A stretch of DNA of 64,000 nucleotides. It comes from Hydnum rufescens UP504. Its lineage: Eukaryota > Basidiomycota > Agaricomycetes > Cantharellales > Hydnaceae. Positions 24,471 through 36,970 of the stretch are shown here, piece after piece (position 1 is the stretch's first letter; each line of letters starts with the position of its first letter). Below the pieces are notes generated by a model. That model did no database searches, was not told where the DNA came from, and saw nothing but the letters and a program-made list of their open reading frames with translations. A program made the position numbers and the translations under genes. Location of the stretch: NCBI GenBank assembly GCA_014904985.1, contig MU128925.1, positions 36,100 through 100,099 on the forward strand. Direction: 5' to 3'.

Positions 24471-25991
24471 CTATACCAATGCCAAGTCAGCATCATCCGC
24501 GTACACGCAGAGTAATCCAGCGAATCTGCCAATTCTGCCACACTCCGAAGCCAGAGGGTGGCATCATAGGGGACCCGGGGGGCGATTAAACACACTGAGA
24601 ATATCTAACCTATGCAGAGAGGCCGCCGGTCGTCGGCTGTCGATTGTCTTGAAGTTGAGTCCCGGATAACCCCGAAATCCCAAAGCAGTAAGACACTCAC
24701 GTGAACATAAAGGGGCAGTATCGAGAACACATTGTGTCTTCCGTAGACCAAAACCAAAGCATTTCATTTCAGAGTAACAGAGTTTGTCCCCAAACTGCGG
24801 ACACTCCAGGTCTCGTCTCTTGTGGCTTCCTAGAGCCTGTACAGAAGCGACAGGGAACGACGAATCGATTCACTAAAAACTTGCCGTGGCATGGTACACT
24901 TCTGCAGTAAAATTATTTCTGGATCTCTGCTCATAATGAAGCCATTTTCCTGCTTTCCCGCTGGTATCCAATCCTAGACGACATCCTCGAGACCGCTATA
25001 ATTCAGACAAGTTCCTTGAGGCGATCCCCTCAGTTCCGTTTAAGCACTGTGCTGGGCCCTGTGTTGCTTCTAACCAATATACTCATTAGGCTTGGGGCAC
25101 TGCACCCGACCTCTATCGCCATTTCGTGTTTTTCATGTCGTAAGAGTACAATCTCAACCCATGGCGTAGGCTAATCGCCGTGGGCCCTCGCAAGCCAAGC
25201 ACTCCTCCAATCCCCATGCCTAGCCCTTGATTCAAGGTCCTGCGAAGACCTCTGGGAATCCAAGCTCGCCGACTCAGGTTTCGTGTTCCACATCATTCCA
25301 TTACCGTCTATTCGCCCTTGGTCCGGATTTCGTGGGGGTTGGAGTAGGACGCCTCCACGCATTCGTCCATGAAACCACAGTAGAACATAACAATTCTCGG
25401 GCACACGCCCACTACTTCTTTCGATTTCGTGTCTTATAACCATCTCCTAATCGTCGTACATGGGAAATATATTTATCTGTTCTTCCTTTCCTAGCTCGGT
25501 TTCCCTCGGCGATCGACTGACGACCTCGGCCTGGGTCTTATTTTCGGTACGATGAACTCTCCGGCAGCCCTCAAGGCCCCACCCCTTGCCTTGATATTCT
25601 CAAGTGAACGAAAACTGGGAAACATTCCCAATCACAACTAGTAACAATCCAGCCGATATGCCCAAAGCTCCAAACCACTATCACGCATACCCCCCCACCT
25701 CCGGTCTTCCTTATTCATTAACTCTTCTCTCCCTTGCCCCAATCCCGACCTGCGATCTGCCCCGTGCAACTCTGACATAATTCATAATCCCCTTGGTAAA
25801 GTAAATGTGGCCTCTTCTGTTTTCGCAATGTTCATATTTACATTGTACTTGGGTAGTGTCACATCATAATCCCAGCCATCATTCTCTTTCAGACTCATGA
25901 AGTTACACTCGCACAACAAGGGGACTGCCACAAGATACAATCAAACCATAATTAAGCAAATCCAGTAATGTACATCCCCATGTTTACCAGA
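24471..25991. other. 1.5-kb intergenic region
   Basis: Lies between the RPL6 start and the RAT1 stop. It contains the RPL6 promoter and leader and the RAT1 3' untranslated region. Open frames such as 25171-25443 (minus) show no domain. I see nothing else I can support. Confidence 0.4.
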
Positions 25992-28900
25992 TTATCTGCC
26001 TCGCCCACGAGAAGCCCCGCGATATGAAAAGTTGCGATCGCTATTGTATCCGCCATTTCCATACCCACCTCGGGTAGGAACACCTCGTTGGCCATACCCC
26101 GTGGAAGCGTGATAAGTCGCGCCACCATAACCGCCATAAGTTGTGGGAGGATAGGATGTACCGTAGCCGCCATAAGCTATGCCCTCCCCACGTCCATTAT
26201 AATAAGGCGCCGAATTCGAAGGCCCACCATAGCCTCCTCTGGACGAAGGATAGGCGGGGACAGGTATGCTAGCCCGGCCACCATAGTAGCTTGGTCCATT
26301 CCCGTTGCCATTGCTATAGCCCGAGATACCGTACACACCATCCCGGCCTCCGCCGTATGACCCTCCTGAATTGTGGTAGGCTCCATCGCCTCCACCACCA
26401 CCACCGCGACCTCGATTTCCCCCCCTGCGAACAGATTCTTGATCCTGTTCGGTCAGTGTCGGTCGGTTGCGCCGAACCCCGGGCAAAAGCTGTGAGCGGT
26501 GAGGCTGTAACTGCTTCGGGTAAAAGTACAGAGCAGATATCGATCGATCATTATATAGGTCGCCCAGGTCCCGGGTAACGAACGGCGACAGATAGGTCGA
26601 GCCAGGCACACAGGAGGGATCTGCGAGGACTGAGCCCGACATCCCTTTGCTGAGGGTTACGTCGATTGGAACAGGCTAAAAAGCAATAGCCATTAAGATC
26701 AACCCGATCGATGCACAAGAGAAGAAAGCAATGATCCTCACTTGCATACTTCGCTTTTTGGTATACAGCCCACAAAAATAGTCATATAATGGATCCGCAT
26801 CGGCCGTTAGGATCACATTATTGCCCCATCGATTTCGCCGAACCTCGTCCTCGTCCAGCTCAGGGTACCGAGTGGCCATGGCGTCCAAGAGCCGTTTCGG
26901 ATCGATAAACGGAAGAAGTGCGACCCCTTGCCACGCCATCTTTTTGCCATTCATATCTATTTCAAACGTCTCGGGGTAGAAATCCAGAATCGGCGAATCT
27001 TCCTCAATCATCAGCCTCTGGAAAGGCTCTGGGAGATGTTTTCGACTAGAGATGGGTGGTAAGACAGATGTCCATTCCCTGAGATTGTAAAAAAGCCTGA
27101 CCTTGCGGCCGGGAAGACCCCCATCAATTGTTCGAAGGGTTTGAATGGAACACCCAGGGTGAATCGGATTTCAATGTTCGCGATGTCCTCAAAATCGGAT
27201 GCAAAAGGGGCGAAATGATAAGGATAATACCATTGCCAGGAAGGCGTCTATATGCAGGCGCGCAGTCAACTTCTGAGCTCTGAATTAAGATAGGAAGCTC
27301 ACTCCTTGATAATAATAGTGAAGGACCCATGACAGACCCTCAAGGTAAGATTTGGTTATCCTTAAAGGGAAAATAAGCGATTCGAAAATCCAAACACGGC
27401 GCGCGACGCACTCTCTTCGGAACTGGGTATCGCTCAGTTCCACCCCAAACTTCTGCCTATAATACCGTTCCTTATACCCAGGCTCCCATAGACTGCAGGA
27501 TCAGGTATAAGTATCTGAACGAAGCCATGGCCTATACGCAAGCAAATATAGCACACCGGACAGTATCGACTTGATCCACCGTCCCATCGGGATTAACAAC
27601 GCGGGCCTTGCTCGGTACATCAGCTTGATCTTCGTCTACATCCTCTGAAATATCTGGCTCGAGGATATCGTCAACGGAAGCAGGATCGACTTCCTCCACT
27701 TCATCAATTTTACGCTTGTGCCCACGGGGGCCGTCACTGGGGATCTCAGGATTCGCCCCACCAACCTCGTGATCTTGAGGCGGATAGGCATTATCTGATA
27801 ACTGCGGCGGCAGGGGATCGTCTACAGGAAGGGACGGATGGTCTTCGACTATGTTGGAGTCATCGGAAGGAGTGGTAGGCTTGGTGGCCTCTGCTGGACC
27901 GCGCTTTGATGCGTTGCGACCCAAAGGAACCAAACCTGCGAGTTCTGCCTTGAGATGTTCCGCAGCACTCATGTTGGCCATTCGGATTGCCCGTCTATTG
28001 TTCACCACGTCCGCATTGGATCCCCCAAGTGCTTTCGCACCTTCCGCAGGGGGGAAGGACCCAGGGGAGGGGATCTCCTCCACAGGACCAGTAAAAATAT
28101 CGAACGCAGGACGTGCGGGCAAGGAATGATGTATGGGAGATTCTGAGGGTGGGGCTAGGGGCGTAAATGGCACATAGGATGTGGCCTGCATTGACAGGGC
28201 AGGCGAGCTTGCTGATGGCCTCAATCGGTTGCTGTCTTCAATTTTCCGGCGTTTTGCATTTTGGTCTTGTCGTTCTTCGGCTGGGGGGTGCGATGCCACG
28301 TTAAGATATGTTTCGCACATGTATTGATAACTGGAGGGGAGTAATGCCCATCGGACTGTGCTGCTCACTTTCACGCCTCTTTCTGAATATCTCGTCTTCT
28401 CTACGAGCAAGACCTTCAAGTATGATCTGTGCCCGTTCCATTACGACATGTCCGTGATTGGTAAGATAACCACCCATACGAGGGAGCTCAGTCTTCCAGA
28501 TCCTCAACAATGTGTCGATAGCACCTTCTCTGATCTCAAGGGATGGTAGATGTGGAAGAAAATCGTTTCCGACGAAAAATATGAGGAAAACCCAATCGTC
28601 AAGTGCCTGCTCGAGATTGAAAGCAAAGGGTGTATGAGGTTGATCCAGTTCGATTTCGAGGTATTCCCGTAGAACAGAAACATCGAGGAATATGAAGGGT
28701 TTTTTCTCCGCCGGCTTCCCTGGCTTGACAGCAGACGCGTCGTCTTTTGCATCAACTAACTTCTTGGGGCATTGATTCGCGTAATGGCCCTCTTCACCGC
28801 ATATTCGGCAACCTCGACTTTCTTGCGCAAAAACGTCCTCTCGGAGAACACGGAAATTAGGTTCGTGAGTTGCCAAAGCAAGCATGATAAGGTCCGCGTC

Positions 28901-30110
28901 CTGCAGCGGGGTGAGAATAGTTCAAACACGCCCAATTCAAGCAATTCTTACCAAGCCATATATAACATGTTGCGTATTTGGGTCATGGCCTTTGTTGACT
29001 CTTTGACGACGAATATAATCCATGATTTTATGTTCCCCCTCTCCGGGCACACTTGCATCGGATATTATGACTTGCATCTACAAGCACGCATCAAAATTCG
29101 TAAGGGTAAGAACCACTGCAGACTAAACTTACGTTCTTCCATGCAGGGTCTGAATTAAGTTTTTGAACTATCCAATAACGCAAACTCGAGGCAAGTAAAT
29201 CCATGAATGGAGTTCCTATGTAACGCGGCATAGCAGATTGTTATGCACTGCAAAGCCAACGACCAACTATGTCTTACCAGGGGTTATCGCGTTCGAGTCC
29301 CAGGATTTCTTGTTTTTAGTCTCCTCGCTCACAGTCTTTCCCATAGCTAGCCAGAGGTAAGACGCTATAGAAATGCACCAGAAATAGAAAGCGTGCCTTC
29401 AAACATTGCAATCCCAGCCTCTCTTTCCTCGTCCTTTTCCCGGGCCTCTTGGACAGCTCTAAAGCGTCTTGAACGTTGTTGGTTCATTTTGGCCCTTGGG
29501 GCAACACCATCTAGCGACTGCATGTCAGCAATGGCACCACTGTTCAAATTGAAGCGCCAACCGATAGCCAGGAAGAGGAGCTTTCGAGGACGAGCCATAT
29601 TGACAACTCGGTCGGTATAGGCAAAAATTTCCAACATCATGTCCTCTTCAGTTTCGGGTGGAGGCTAGAATATATGCGAGTCAGCACCTGTAGTAAACTG
29701 TGATGAATTGAAGGTCACCTTGCCCTCCGGATGGGTACATGGATGAACCTGGTGGCAGTATGAATAAATTCCAAAAAAAAAAAAAGAAAAAAAGCCAGAC
29801 TTACAATTCCGTTCATATCCAAATACAAGTTGTCGACTTCGAAACCGTTTGGATTCGGTAATGAGATATCAACGGGAAGTAATACGTCTTTTCCATCTGC
29901 ATCTTGAATAGTGACTGGCTCGTCCTCGACGACACGTTCGACTGCAAAACTGGAGATGAAAAACATGCCTAACACAACCAAGTCGGGAGGCGCACCAATT
30001 TTGGGGTATTTCTTGCTAAGCCAGCGGAAGAGAGCGGGCACACCCTAGAAGATAGAGTTCCGGAGGGTTAACTGACAGCCACTGGAACGATATTCAGTAG
30101 CGCTGACCAT
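25992..30110 (-). CDS. RAT1: Nuclear 5'-3' exoribonuclease RAT1/XRN2
   Basis: Multi-exon gene on the minus strand. The first exon is just ATG (30108-30110), followed by a 63-bp intron (30107-30045). The coding sequence then continues [16 protein letters not shown]. The XRN N-terminal nuclease motifs follow: [22 protein letters not shown], then [18 protein letters not shown] after an intron, [16 protein letters not shown] and [15 protein letters not shown] zinc knuckle ([14 protein letters not shown], about 28764-28805) marks the Rat1/Xrn2 rather than the cytoplasmic Xrn1 subtype. [19 protein letters not shown] and the PFKPFEQLM block follow, and the protein ends in a long Gly/Tyr/Arg-rich RGG-like tail with TAA at 25992-25994. 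Known roles are rRNA and snoRNA 5' trimming and torpedo transcription termination. No break was seen. Confidence 0.92.
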
Positions 30111-30127
30111 GCTGAAAGTTGCGGCAA
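30111..30127. promoter_or_regulatory. Minimal divergent spacer between RAT1 and GCD2 start codons
   Basis: Only 17 bp separate the RAT1 ATG (minus, 30108-30110) from the first in-frame ATG of the eIF2B-delta gene (plus, 30128). If GCD2 starts at the next in-frame ATG (30167) the gap is 56 bp. The two 5' leaders must therefore overlap each other or the partner's coding exons, and the promoters must lie within transcribed sequence. No TATA-like element is visible between the ATGs. Confidence 0.5.
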
Positions 30128-31777
30128 ATGAGACCGGCACAAGCCGAACAAAGGTGCCGCCACCAAATGTCCAGTACAAAACACACCAATGGTCTCTCCC
30201 GGGACCCTCAACCTCGAGGGCCGCCTCCCAATATCCAACCGAGGCCAAAGTTATCAAAGGCAGAACGAAGAGATTTGCAAGAGAAACAAAAGGCCGCCAA
30301 AGCCGCGGCTGCCTCGTCCACAAATGCTAAAGACAAGCCCAAGGAAGTAGAGAAAACCCTCGCTGTCCCTGACAAAAAGAGCGAGTCTCGCTCCAAGCCG
30401 TCTGCCGTTCGATCTATAGCGAGGATTAACCAGCCGTCACCATCCAAAGACTCAGCCAGCGTAGAATCTGCTGAAACCGAACATGTGTTACGGGACCTAA
30501 GAATATTTTCCCATTTTGGCTTTACGAGCAAGATAGGGTCGTCTGCTACTTCCACTAAAGCAGACATACACCCGTCCATTCTTCGACTGGCACTACAATT
30601 TGCTGAATTTCGTATCGTCGGTGCGAATGCTCGCTGTATTTCTACTTTAACCGCGCTCAAGACAGTGCGTGAATTTATTACGTCGTTTGTCGCGATCTTA
30701 TATTTCCCAACGTCAGGTAATTCAAGATTATGCTACTCCTCCTCAGACCACTCTATCTCGACATCTTATGACTCACCTATCTCCTCAAATCACTCATCTT
30801 GTTGCCGCACGACCCATGTCCACCAGTATGGGCAACGCCATTCGATACCTCAAGTATGAAATCAGCATTCTCGACATTGATTTGCCTGAACAAGACGTGA
30901 GCCATCTGAGTCTGCTCACGCATGGTGTTCATGGGAGTAATTATTACAGGCAAAACAATTTCTTTGCGAACGATTGGACCACTACGTTCGAGACCGCATA
31001 ATTCTAGCCGATCTCGTCATTCAAGACCTGGCAATTGAAAAGATCCATGACGGTGATGCGATCCTCACTTACGCTAGGTAATCAATCGGTGTCAATATGG
31101 GTTCGCTTCTAATATGGCTTTATATCAGGTCCTCTGTGGTAGAGAAAGTCCTTGTGCAGGCCCACCAGGCTGCAAAAGACTTTTCAGTGATCATTGTCGA
31201 CTCTGGGCCACTGTTTGAAGGTGCGAAGTACGATATGGCTACGTTCATTGCGCATAATTGATGTATATCCATATAAAGGCAAACGATTACTTGCATCGCT
31301 TCGTCGAACGGGCATAAAATGCACTTATTGTCTCCTCTCAGCTCTCGGTGCCGTAATTCCAAGTGTATCGCTTGTTTTTCTCGGAGCCCATGCATTGCAC
31401 GCGAATGGTGCATTATATTCTCGTGCAGGTACTGCGCTTGTGTCCATGATGGCCAAACAGCATTCCGTGCCGGTCCTCGCATGTTGTGAGACGTACAAAT
31501 TTTCCAACGTCGTCCCTTTTGACGGGTTTACGAAGAACGAATTGGGTAATAAATGACATTTGCATGCTTTTTGGTGTGGACTCCATCGCTGAGGACCACT
31601 TCTCTGATTATAACAGCGCCGGAAGACGGATTCGAGTCCAGACCGTTCCTGCAGTCACTAAGCCCGCTTTACGATCTCACACCCTCTGAGGCTGTTTCAG
31701 CCGTGGTCACAGAAGTGGGCTTGATCCCCCCTAGCTCTGTCCCTACAATACTATTTCGAGCAGGAGTCCAGGAATGA
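30128..31777 (+). CDS. GCD2: Translation initiation factor eIF2B subunit delta
   Basis: Multi-exon gene. A Lys/Ala-rich N-terminal region (PRPKLSKAERRDLQEKQKAA) is typical of eIF2B-delta. The conserved C-terminal IF-2B domain follows: IHPSILRLALQFAEF, VIQDYATPPQTTLSRHL, MSTSMGNAIRYLK, a block containing LADLVIQDLAIEKI, and ILTYARSSVVEKVL. The strongly conserved VIIVDSGPLFEGKRLL, VFLGAHALHANGALYSRAG and VPVLACCETYKFS complete it. The last exon encodes YDLTPSEAVSAVVTE and GLIPPSSVP and ends at TGA 31775-31777. The protein is a regulatory subunit of the decameric guanine nucleotide exchange factor for eIF2 and a target of eIF2-alpha phosphorylation. It is divergently paired with RAT1. Start is 30128 or 30167, both in frame. 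Confidence 0.9.
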
Positions 31778-32545
31778 TGACTCGGGTGGTATTTTTCGTA
31801 CCACGTGATTCTCGGCCCTCCATAGAAATGGACGCGTTATTTTTCTTTCGTCTTTTGACGATCAACAGCGTTGGCAGTTGAATATTGCACCGGCCTAGGG
31901 GAAAATTTGAGGCCGAGCTCGGTCGGGTTCTCATTCACTGTTTACCCTCCGGGGCTTCCCTATCTGCTTGGGAATCGATATCCACAACTGATAACACCGT
32001 ATCCATATGGGCAAAGTATGCTAATTGCTCCCCCACCAGATCTGTTTACCCTCCCAATAGATCACAACATCGGTGTAAGTCAAGTCGGACAGTAGATAAG
32101 AAGCCAGGAACTATGACCAGTCTAATCATACCCCGCAGTTCGGGGGTACATTCCCTCCCAGGTTCCGTGAGCTGGGGAGATCGTCAGTAGGAACCAGGAT
32201 GATTTAATTGAGGGGCAAAGTGTGAAATATGAGCGCGAGCCCACAAAGACTGTTCGGGTGTAGTTGTCTGATTTCTCCGATTTTCAAAAAGTGTGGGCAT
32301 CAACAGCCCTCTTCGTGTGGGGGGATTCGTTAAAACTTTAACGAGGCGCTCAAGCTCCACTGGGGCAATGGGAGTGGACTGAAATTGCATAATTCTAACG
32401 ATTCCCAGAATCGTCCGAGGTCACGTACATGGATCGTTTACCTTGTTTCTGATTGTACAACATGACGGGAATGGATTTGATCGAAAGCTTCATGAATAAG
32501 GGGAACACCGGTGGGGGGGGCTCCGACTCCATTAATAAGCAGATT
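31778..32545. other. Convergent intergenic region
   Basis: About 770 bp between the GCD2 stop and the stop of the HAD nucleotidase. It contains overlapping open frames without domains. The region would hold two 3' ends. I see no gene or repeat. Confidence 0.4.
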
Positions 32546-33602
32546 CTACGAGGTGGCGGACCGGAAGACTTCGGGCCAGATGGTGCGCAATTGCTGAAGG
32601 TCATGGATAGTGTGGTCCACCCCCTCGAACGGCGCATGCGATACCTGTGCCTCTGGATCGTCGTGCTCGAGAAAGTAGACGCACGATCCCCAGCCTAGTG
32701 CCTTGGCGGCTTGGACGTTCTTGAGACTGTCATCGACAAAGTAGGACCGTGATGGATCTGAGATCCCGGCCTGAGCTAGAGCCTGGAACGAAGCTCACGT
32801 GAGTCCTATCACGTCACGAAGGACAGCAAGCGAGTAGGCGAGGAGAACAAAAGTGGTAGTAGGGCCCACGAAATAATCACCATCTCGAAGAAGGCTTGGT
32901 GTGGTTTGCAAGTGAAATCGGTATTTGTGTAGTCGCAGTACACGAGACCTTCGATCTCCTCTTCCAATCCAAGAATTCGCAGCACTCGTCGGGCGTGCTG
33001 CAGAAAAGGGGGGAGTTAAGACTGGAGATGTCATGGGAGAGTTTTCCACTTGCTTTCTTGTACGCATTTGTGAGTGTCCATACATGTGCCTTTGAGCGGT
33101 CGATATCCCGAAAGAGCAGGATTAAGTTGGAATCGGGGTGCAAGATATCTTCGAGCGGAAGGGACCCGTCGCACTGTTCGTCAAAGTCAATGGGATCTGG
33201 GAATCATGGCGCCAGAGACAATAATATCAGGGAGGAGGGGCCGACTACGGTAGAACCAGAAGCATCGGTGGGATCGATACCTATTGCATGATGCTGGCTC
33301 AAGCCACGGATGGCAAGGCCGTATTCGGTCAGGTACTTCATGTGAAGGCTATGAGCCGACTCCTCGTCCAAGTTCATGCCGAGAAAGTATGCTAGGTGTG
33401 ATGTGTCATTGCACGGGTGACAAAAGTGGAGGGGATGGAGAGGTGAGCCACACCATGTATACGCTGGAATTTCTGCTCAGTGATGGCGGAATTATAAGCG
33501 GCCAAACCCACTCACCTGGCTCATCAACTCTGCTATGCGGGCAGACTTTGGATATAAAGTATTGTCTATGTCGAACCAAAGGATTATCTTGTTGTCTGCC
33601 AT
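32546..33602 (-). CDS. HAD-superfamily pyrimidine 5'-nucleotidase (SDT1/PHM8-like)
   Basis: Minus-strand gene of about five exons. It opens at ATG 33602 with MADNKIILWFDIDNTLYPKS, giving the HAD nucleophile motif DIDNTLY. Following exons encode GLAIRGLSQHHAIGIDP, LILLFRDIDRSKAHVWTLTN (HAD motif II region), and a C-terminal exon with the acidic motif SYFVDDSLKNV and KALGWGSCVYFLEHDD, ending at TAG 32546-32548. The layout and motifs match Sdt1/Phm8, which dephosphorylate pyrimidine or general nucleoside monophosphates. An intron between the middle and C-terminal exons contains stops and is required. No key residue is missing. Which nucleotide is preferred cannot be told. Confidence 0.85.
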
Positions 33603-34096
33603 TCTACACGCCGAATTAACACAGAGGGATCTGTCTCCTGCCCCAGGGATGTGCGCGGGAGGCGCCGAACACTATCCCAACTAGGGAACAGCAGTGCAAT
33701 GTGGAGTCAACGAGGCGAGACTGAGAAGGTGATGGGGCCAGCTCGTGGGCAACAGCAGGCAAGGGATAATAAGGAATAAATTACAGTGAGAATTGCCGAG
33801 GACATATACACAATTACATCTACAGTGGAGCTATACTGGCACCTGTGATATGGAGCACACTTCGACATGAAGGCAGTGAGATTCTCAATCCCTCTCCGTA
33901 TCCTGACAAACGAGCGTTCATGGGACTGTCTACCTCTGTAAGGGGGTGTGCGGCACCCGTACACAAACAATTGAAACCATGGATCACGCCAGAAAACTAA
34001 ATTCGGCATCGGCACCTGTAGAAAATCCCCCTTCGTGTATCAGCCCTCGGCAAGAGTAACGTGCAAGTGGCGTGACGACCAGTCAGAAGACTCAGG
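33603..34096. other. Divergent intergenic region
   Basis: About 490 bp shared upstream region between the nucleotidase (minus) and the conserved unknown gene (plus). It probably contains both promoters. No clear motif was recognised. Confidence 0.4.
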
Positions 34097-35513
34097 ATGG
34101 TGGTTATTGCGGATAACTCCGGCAGTCCACCAGTTGGAAGTCGTTACTGCAGTACAGCGATGCCACTTTCTGCATACGACGGCCCTGATGCATTGAATAA
34201 GATTGCGCTGCCCGCGTTTCTCAAGGTCCTGACAGCAGCGGAGCTTTCCATGCCCGATGCCATGTCCATCGCTGGGAAAATGTGAGCCGCTCTCGCTCGA
34301 GTGTCGGACATGCAAATTGTGTGCTCAGTCACAAGTCTAGTTACAAGTCACACAATACTCCTGCACAGCTCTCCACGCTCAGTAATGCGTCGCTTGAATC
34401 ATTGAAGATTGAGAACAAGGATCAGCGAAAGCGAATCTTGGCTGGTATCAAGAAAGCGGGATGGAGGGCGCCTGGGCGCGGCAAACAGAGTGTAATATCT
34501 ACTCCTCCAGTGGCGGGACCTTCAGTAAGATTTATGGTGTACGATGATAGGTCGTATCGGCGCTAACGGGCTACTTAAAAGAAAGCCGCCAGTACACCGT
34601 CACGAAAAAGAAAACGCACGGACGATGGGGAAGAATTACTCCGCGACCGAGGTACAGAATATAAGAGTTTCGATTTTGAGGAGATTTTGGATGAAAAGGT
34701 GCGCGCCCGCCCTGTTTTACCATATTCAAGACTCTCAGGTATTTACTCGAGCCTCTTCGTAATTGGAGGCGCTGGCATCCAAGTTTGTAGTTGTGAATCG
34801 GGCCCCTGTGATGACGGCCTGGGCCACCGTTGTCGCGGAGAGACTTAATTTCAAGCGCGAAGAAGCTCTGAGTATTGGTTCGCTCTTCGTTCATTTGTGC
34901 GATGTACTGTATACGTGCTCACTCCTGTCCTGAAGCCTCCGTGTATACAGAAATGAACGCGACTTCAAAGGGAATTTCACTCGGAATATTTGATACTGGA
35001 AAGAATGCGGATTATGAAGTTGGTTCGGCACAGCCGTTTGTAGAATTGATGGGCAGACAGTGAGTACATTTGCACCTGCAAACATCGTGGGGTTGATGGT
35101 GATAATATTGTGTACAGAATGTAAGAGCACACATCGACAGAAGGTATTATTGCTAACGGACTGTGCCATAGACCGGTGTTAAAGACGGAAGGGGGGGAGT
35201 GGCGAGGTGTTACGAAAGGAGGGGCTGTTGAACCAGAAGTAGTAAGTGTCAACTCTGTCAAGCCAGCGATGGGCGTAATAATTCACCGATTTGCAAATAG
35301 GCATTTGGATATATGCGCAAGTCTTTCCGACATACCATTGGATCGGTTATTGGAGGAATGCGGCTGCTAGCCGAGGCTTTTTCGCCTGACGAGTTGAACA
35401 AAGAGGGCTTTGCGCTTTACACAGATTTTCGGCCGAACTCTGGAGGCGAGTGGGGCCAACGAGGGGAGATGAGGATGAGCACAATTCTCGCACTGCGCCG
35501 GACGTTGCCGTGA
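34097..35513 (+). CDS. Conserved fungal protein of unknown function
   Basis: Exons beginning at ATG 34097 encode PVGSRYCSTAMPLSAYDGPD and KIALPAFLKVLTAAELS. Next come a charged helical block (SLESLKIENKDQRKRIL followed by AGIKKAGWRAPGRG), a basic linker with a nuclear-localisation-like RKRKRTDD, and FDFEEILDEK. After that, VVVNRAPVMTAWATVVAERL and REEALSIASVYTEMNATSKG are the most conserved-looking parts, and the C-terminal exon encodes FRHTIGSVIGGMRLLAEAF and ends at TGA 35511-35513. The pattern is familiar to me from uncharacterised basidiomycete proteins, but I know no function. A nuclear location is suggested only by the basic stretch. The helical block in the middle could be a SAM-like DNA- or protein-binding domain; this is inference. 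Confidence 0.65.
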
Positions 35514-35626
35514 CGTTCTGAATTGAGCGCTTGTGACCTTATCTACTGCTATCCGTGCCTGTATTTATAGCGGGCTGCCTTGAAACTTGCCCTCCCAACT
35601 CCTTCACTCGTATCTCCTAGTGGCAC

Positions 35627-36970
35627 ATGGCTCTCGCTCGTCCAGACCTCCTCGCACCCTACCTTAAGCTCGACCAGGGCGGTAAAATTCAGGCGGAATG
35701 TGAGTTGCTCCCAGTTTGGGTGCATACCATTGTTTTTAATTATCATGCGAATACTCTCCAGACGTCTGGATCGATGGTGACGGTGGCTTGCGCACCAAAA
35801 CCATGGTCGGTGTCTCCCTTTCCCCATTCTCAAATTTGATTTATCATGGCACTTTTTCCCGGCTGATGTATTCCTCCTTGTGTGGATGCTTTGGTTGCAG
35901 ACCCTAGCCAAGAACATCAAAGACATCACGGAGCTTCGCGTATGGGATTTCGACGGGTCTTCCACCAACCAGGCTCCAGGGCATGATTCCGATGTGTACC
36001 TTCGACCAGCAGCCATCTTCAAGGACCCATTCAGAGGCGGTAGCAATATCCTTGTGCTTGCTGAAACCTACAATAGCGATGGGACTCCCAACCGCACCAA
36101 CTACCGCCATTTCGCTGCGAAGTCTATGGAGCTTGCCAAGGAACACGTCCCCTGGTTTGGTCTCGAGCAGGAGTATACCCTCCTTGACGCTGATGGCTCC
36201 CCTCTCGGTTGGCCTAAGGGCGGTTTCCCTGGACCTCAGGGCCCGTACTACTGCGGTGTAGGTGTGTGTCTGCATTTCATACTTTCTCTTCGAGAAGATT
36301 GGGTCAATATTTACGGCTTCGGTAGGCACTGGCAAGGTGTTCGCGCGAGATTTGATCGAGGCCCACTACCGCGCATGCTTGTACGCCGGTGTCAGTATCA
36401 GTGGTATCAATGCAGAGGTGATGCCATCCCAATGGGAGTTCCAAGTTGGGCCTGCGAGGGTATTCATATGGGGGATCATCTATGGATGGCTCGCTTCCTG
36501 CTCGTTCGCATTGCGGAGCAGTTCAACGTCAAGGTGTCGTTCCACCCCAAGCCTTTGCAGGGAGATTGGAACGGTGCTGGCTGCCACACCAACTATTCGA
36601 CCAAAACTATGCGGGAGCCAGGTGGGATCAAAGCGATCAACGAAGCTATTGCGAAGCTCGCCGAAAGGCATAACGACCACATCGCAGTGTACGGGGAGGA
36701 CAACGAACAGAGATTGAGTGGGAGGCACGAGACGGCTCATATTAGCTCGTTCAGCTCGGGGGTTGCCAATCGTGGTGCTAGTATTCGCATCCCCAGGCAG
36801 GTTGCGGCGCAAGGCTTTGGTTATTTGGAAGACAGGCGACCTGCCTCTAACATTGGTGAGTTGTGTCCTGGATCCTGTCAATGTTGCCCGCATCTGAAGC
36901 GTACTTGCACCCCTTTTCAGATCCCTACAGGGTCACTTCCATCATTGTGGAGACCACCCTTTTGTCGTAA
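35627..36970 (+). CDS. GLN1: Glutamine synthetase (one apparent frameshift)
   Basis: Eukaryotic type II glutamine synthetase (glutamate + ammonia + ATP to glutamine). Exons: [19 protein letters not shown] at ATG 35627, a short [12 protein letters not shown] exon, a large exon with [19 protein letters not shown] and the metal/ATP-site [15 protein letters not shown], then after an intron [20 protein letters not shown] and the catalytic [27 protein letters not shown], the ATP-binding [20 protein letters not shown] and the GRHETAH loop follow. The final exon is [16 protein letters not shown] with TAA 36968-36970. The frame changes at about 36452: the bases CCTGCGAGGG lack one T relative to the GP-CEG of the family, so as given the protein would be truncated in its catalytic half. 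An assembly error is more likely than a real pseudogene. Confidence 0.92.

Noticed and set aside
24471..25443. Several 60-90 residue frames upstream of RPL6
   Set aside because: No motif and no conserved look; leader or intergenic sequence.
29262..29310. GTTCGAGTCCC-like string suggesting a tRNA
   Set aside because: It lies within the RAT1 coding and intron region, and no cloverleaf can be drawn around it.
36430..36480. Glutamine synthetase as a true pseudogene
   Set aside because: Only one base is missing, all other motifs and splice sites are intact, and similar single-base losses occur in other genes of the window, so sequence error is more likely.
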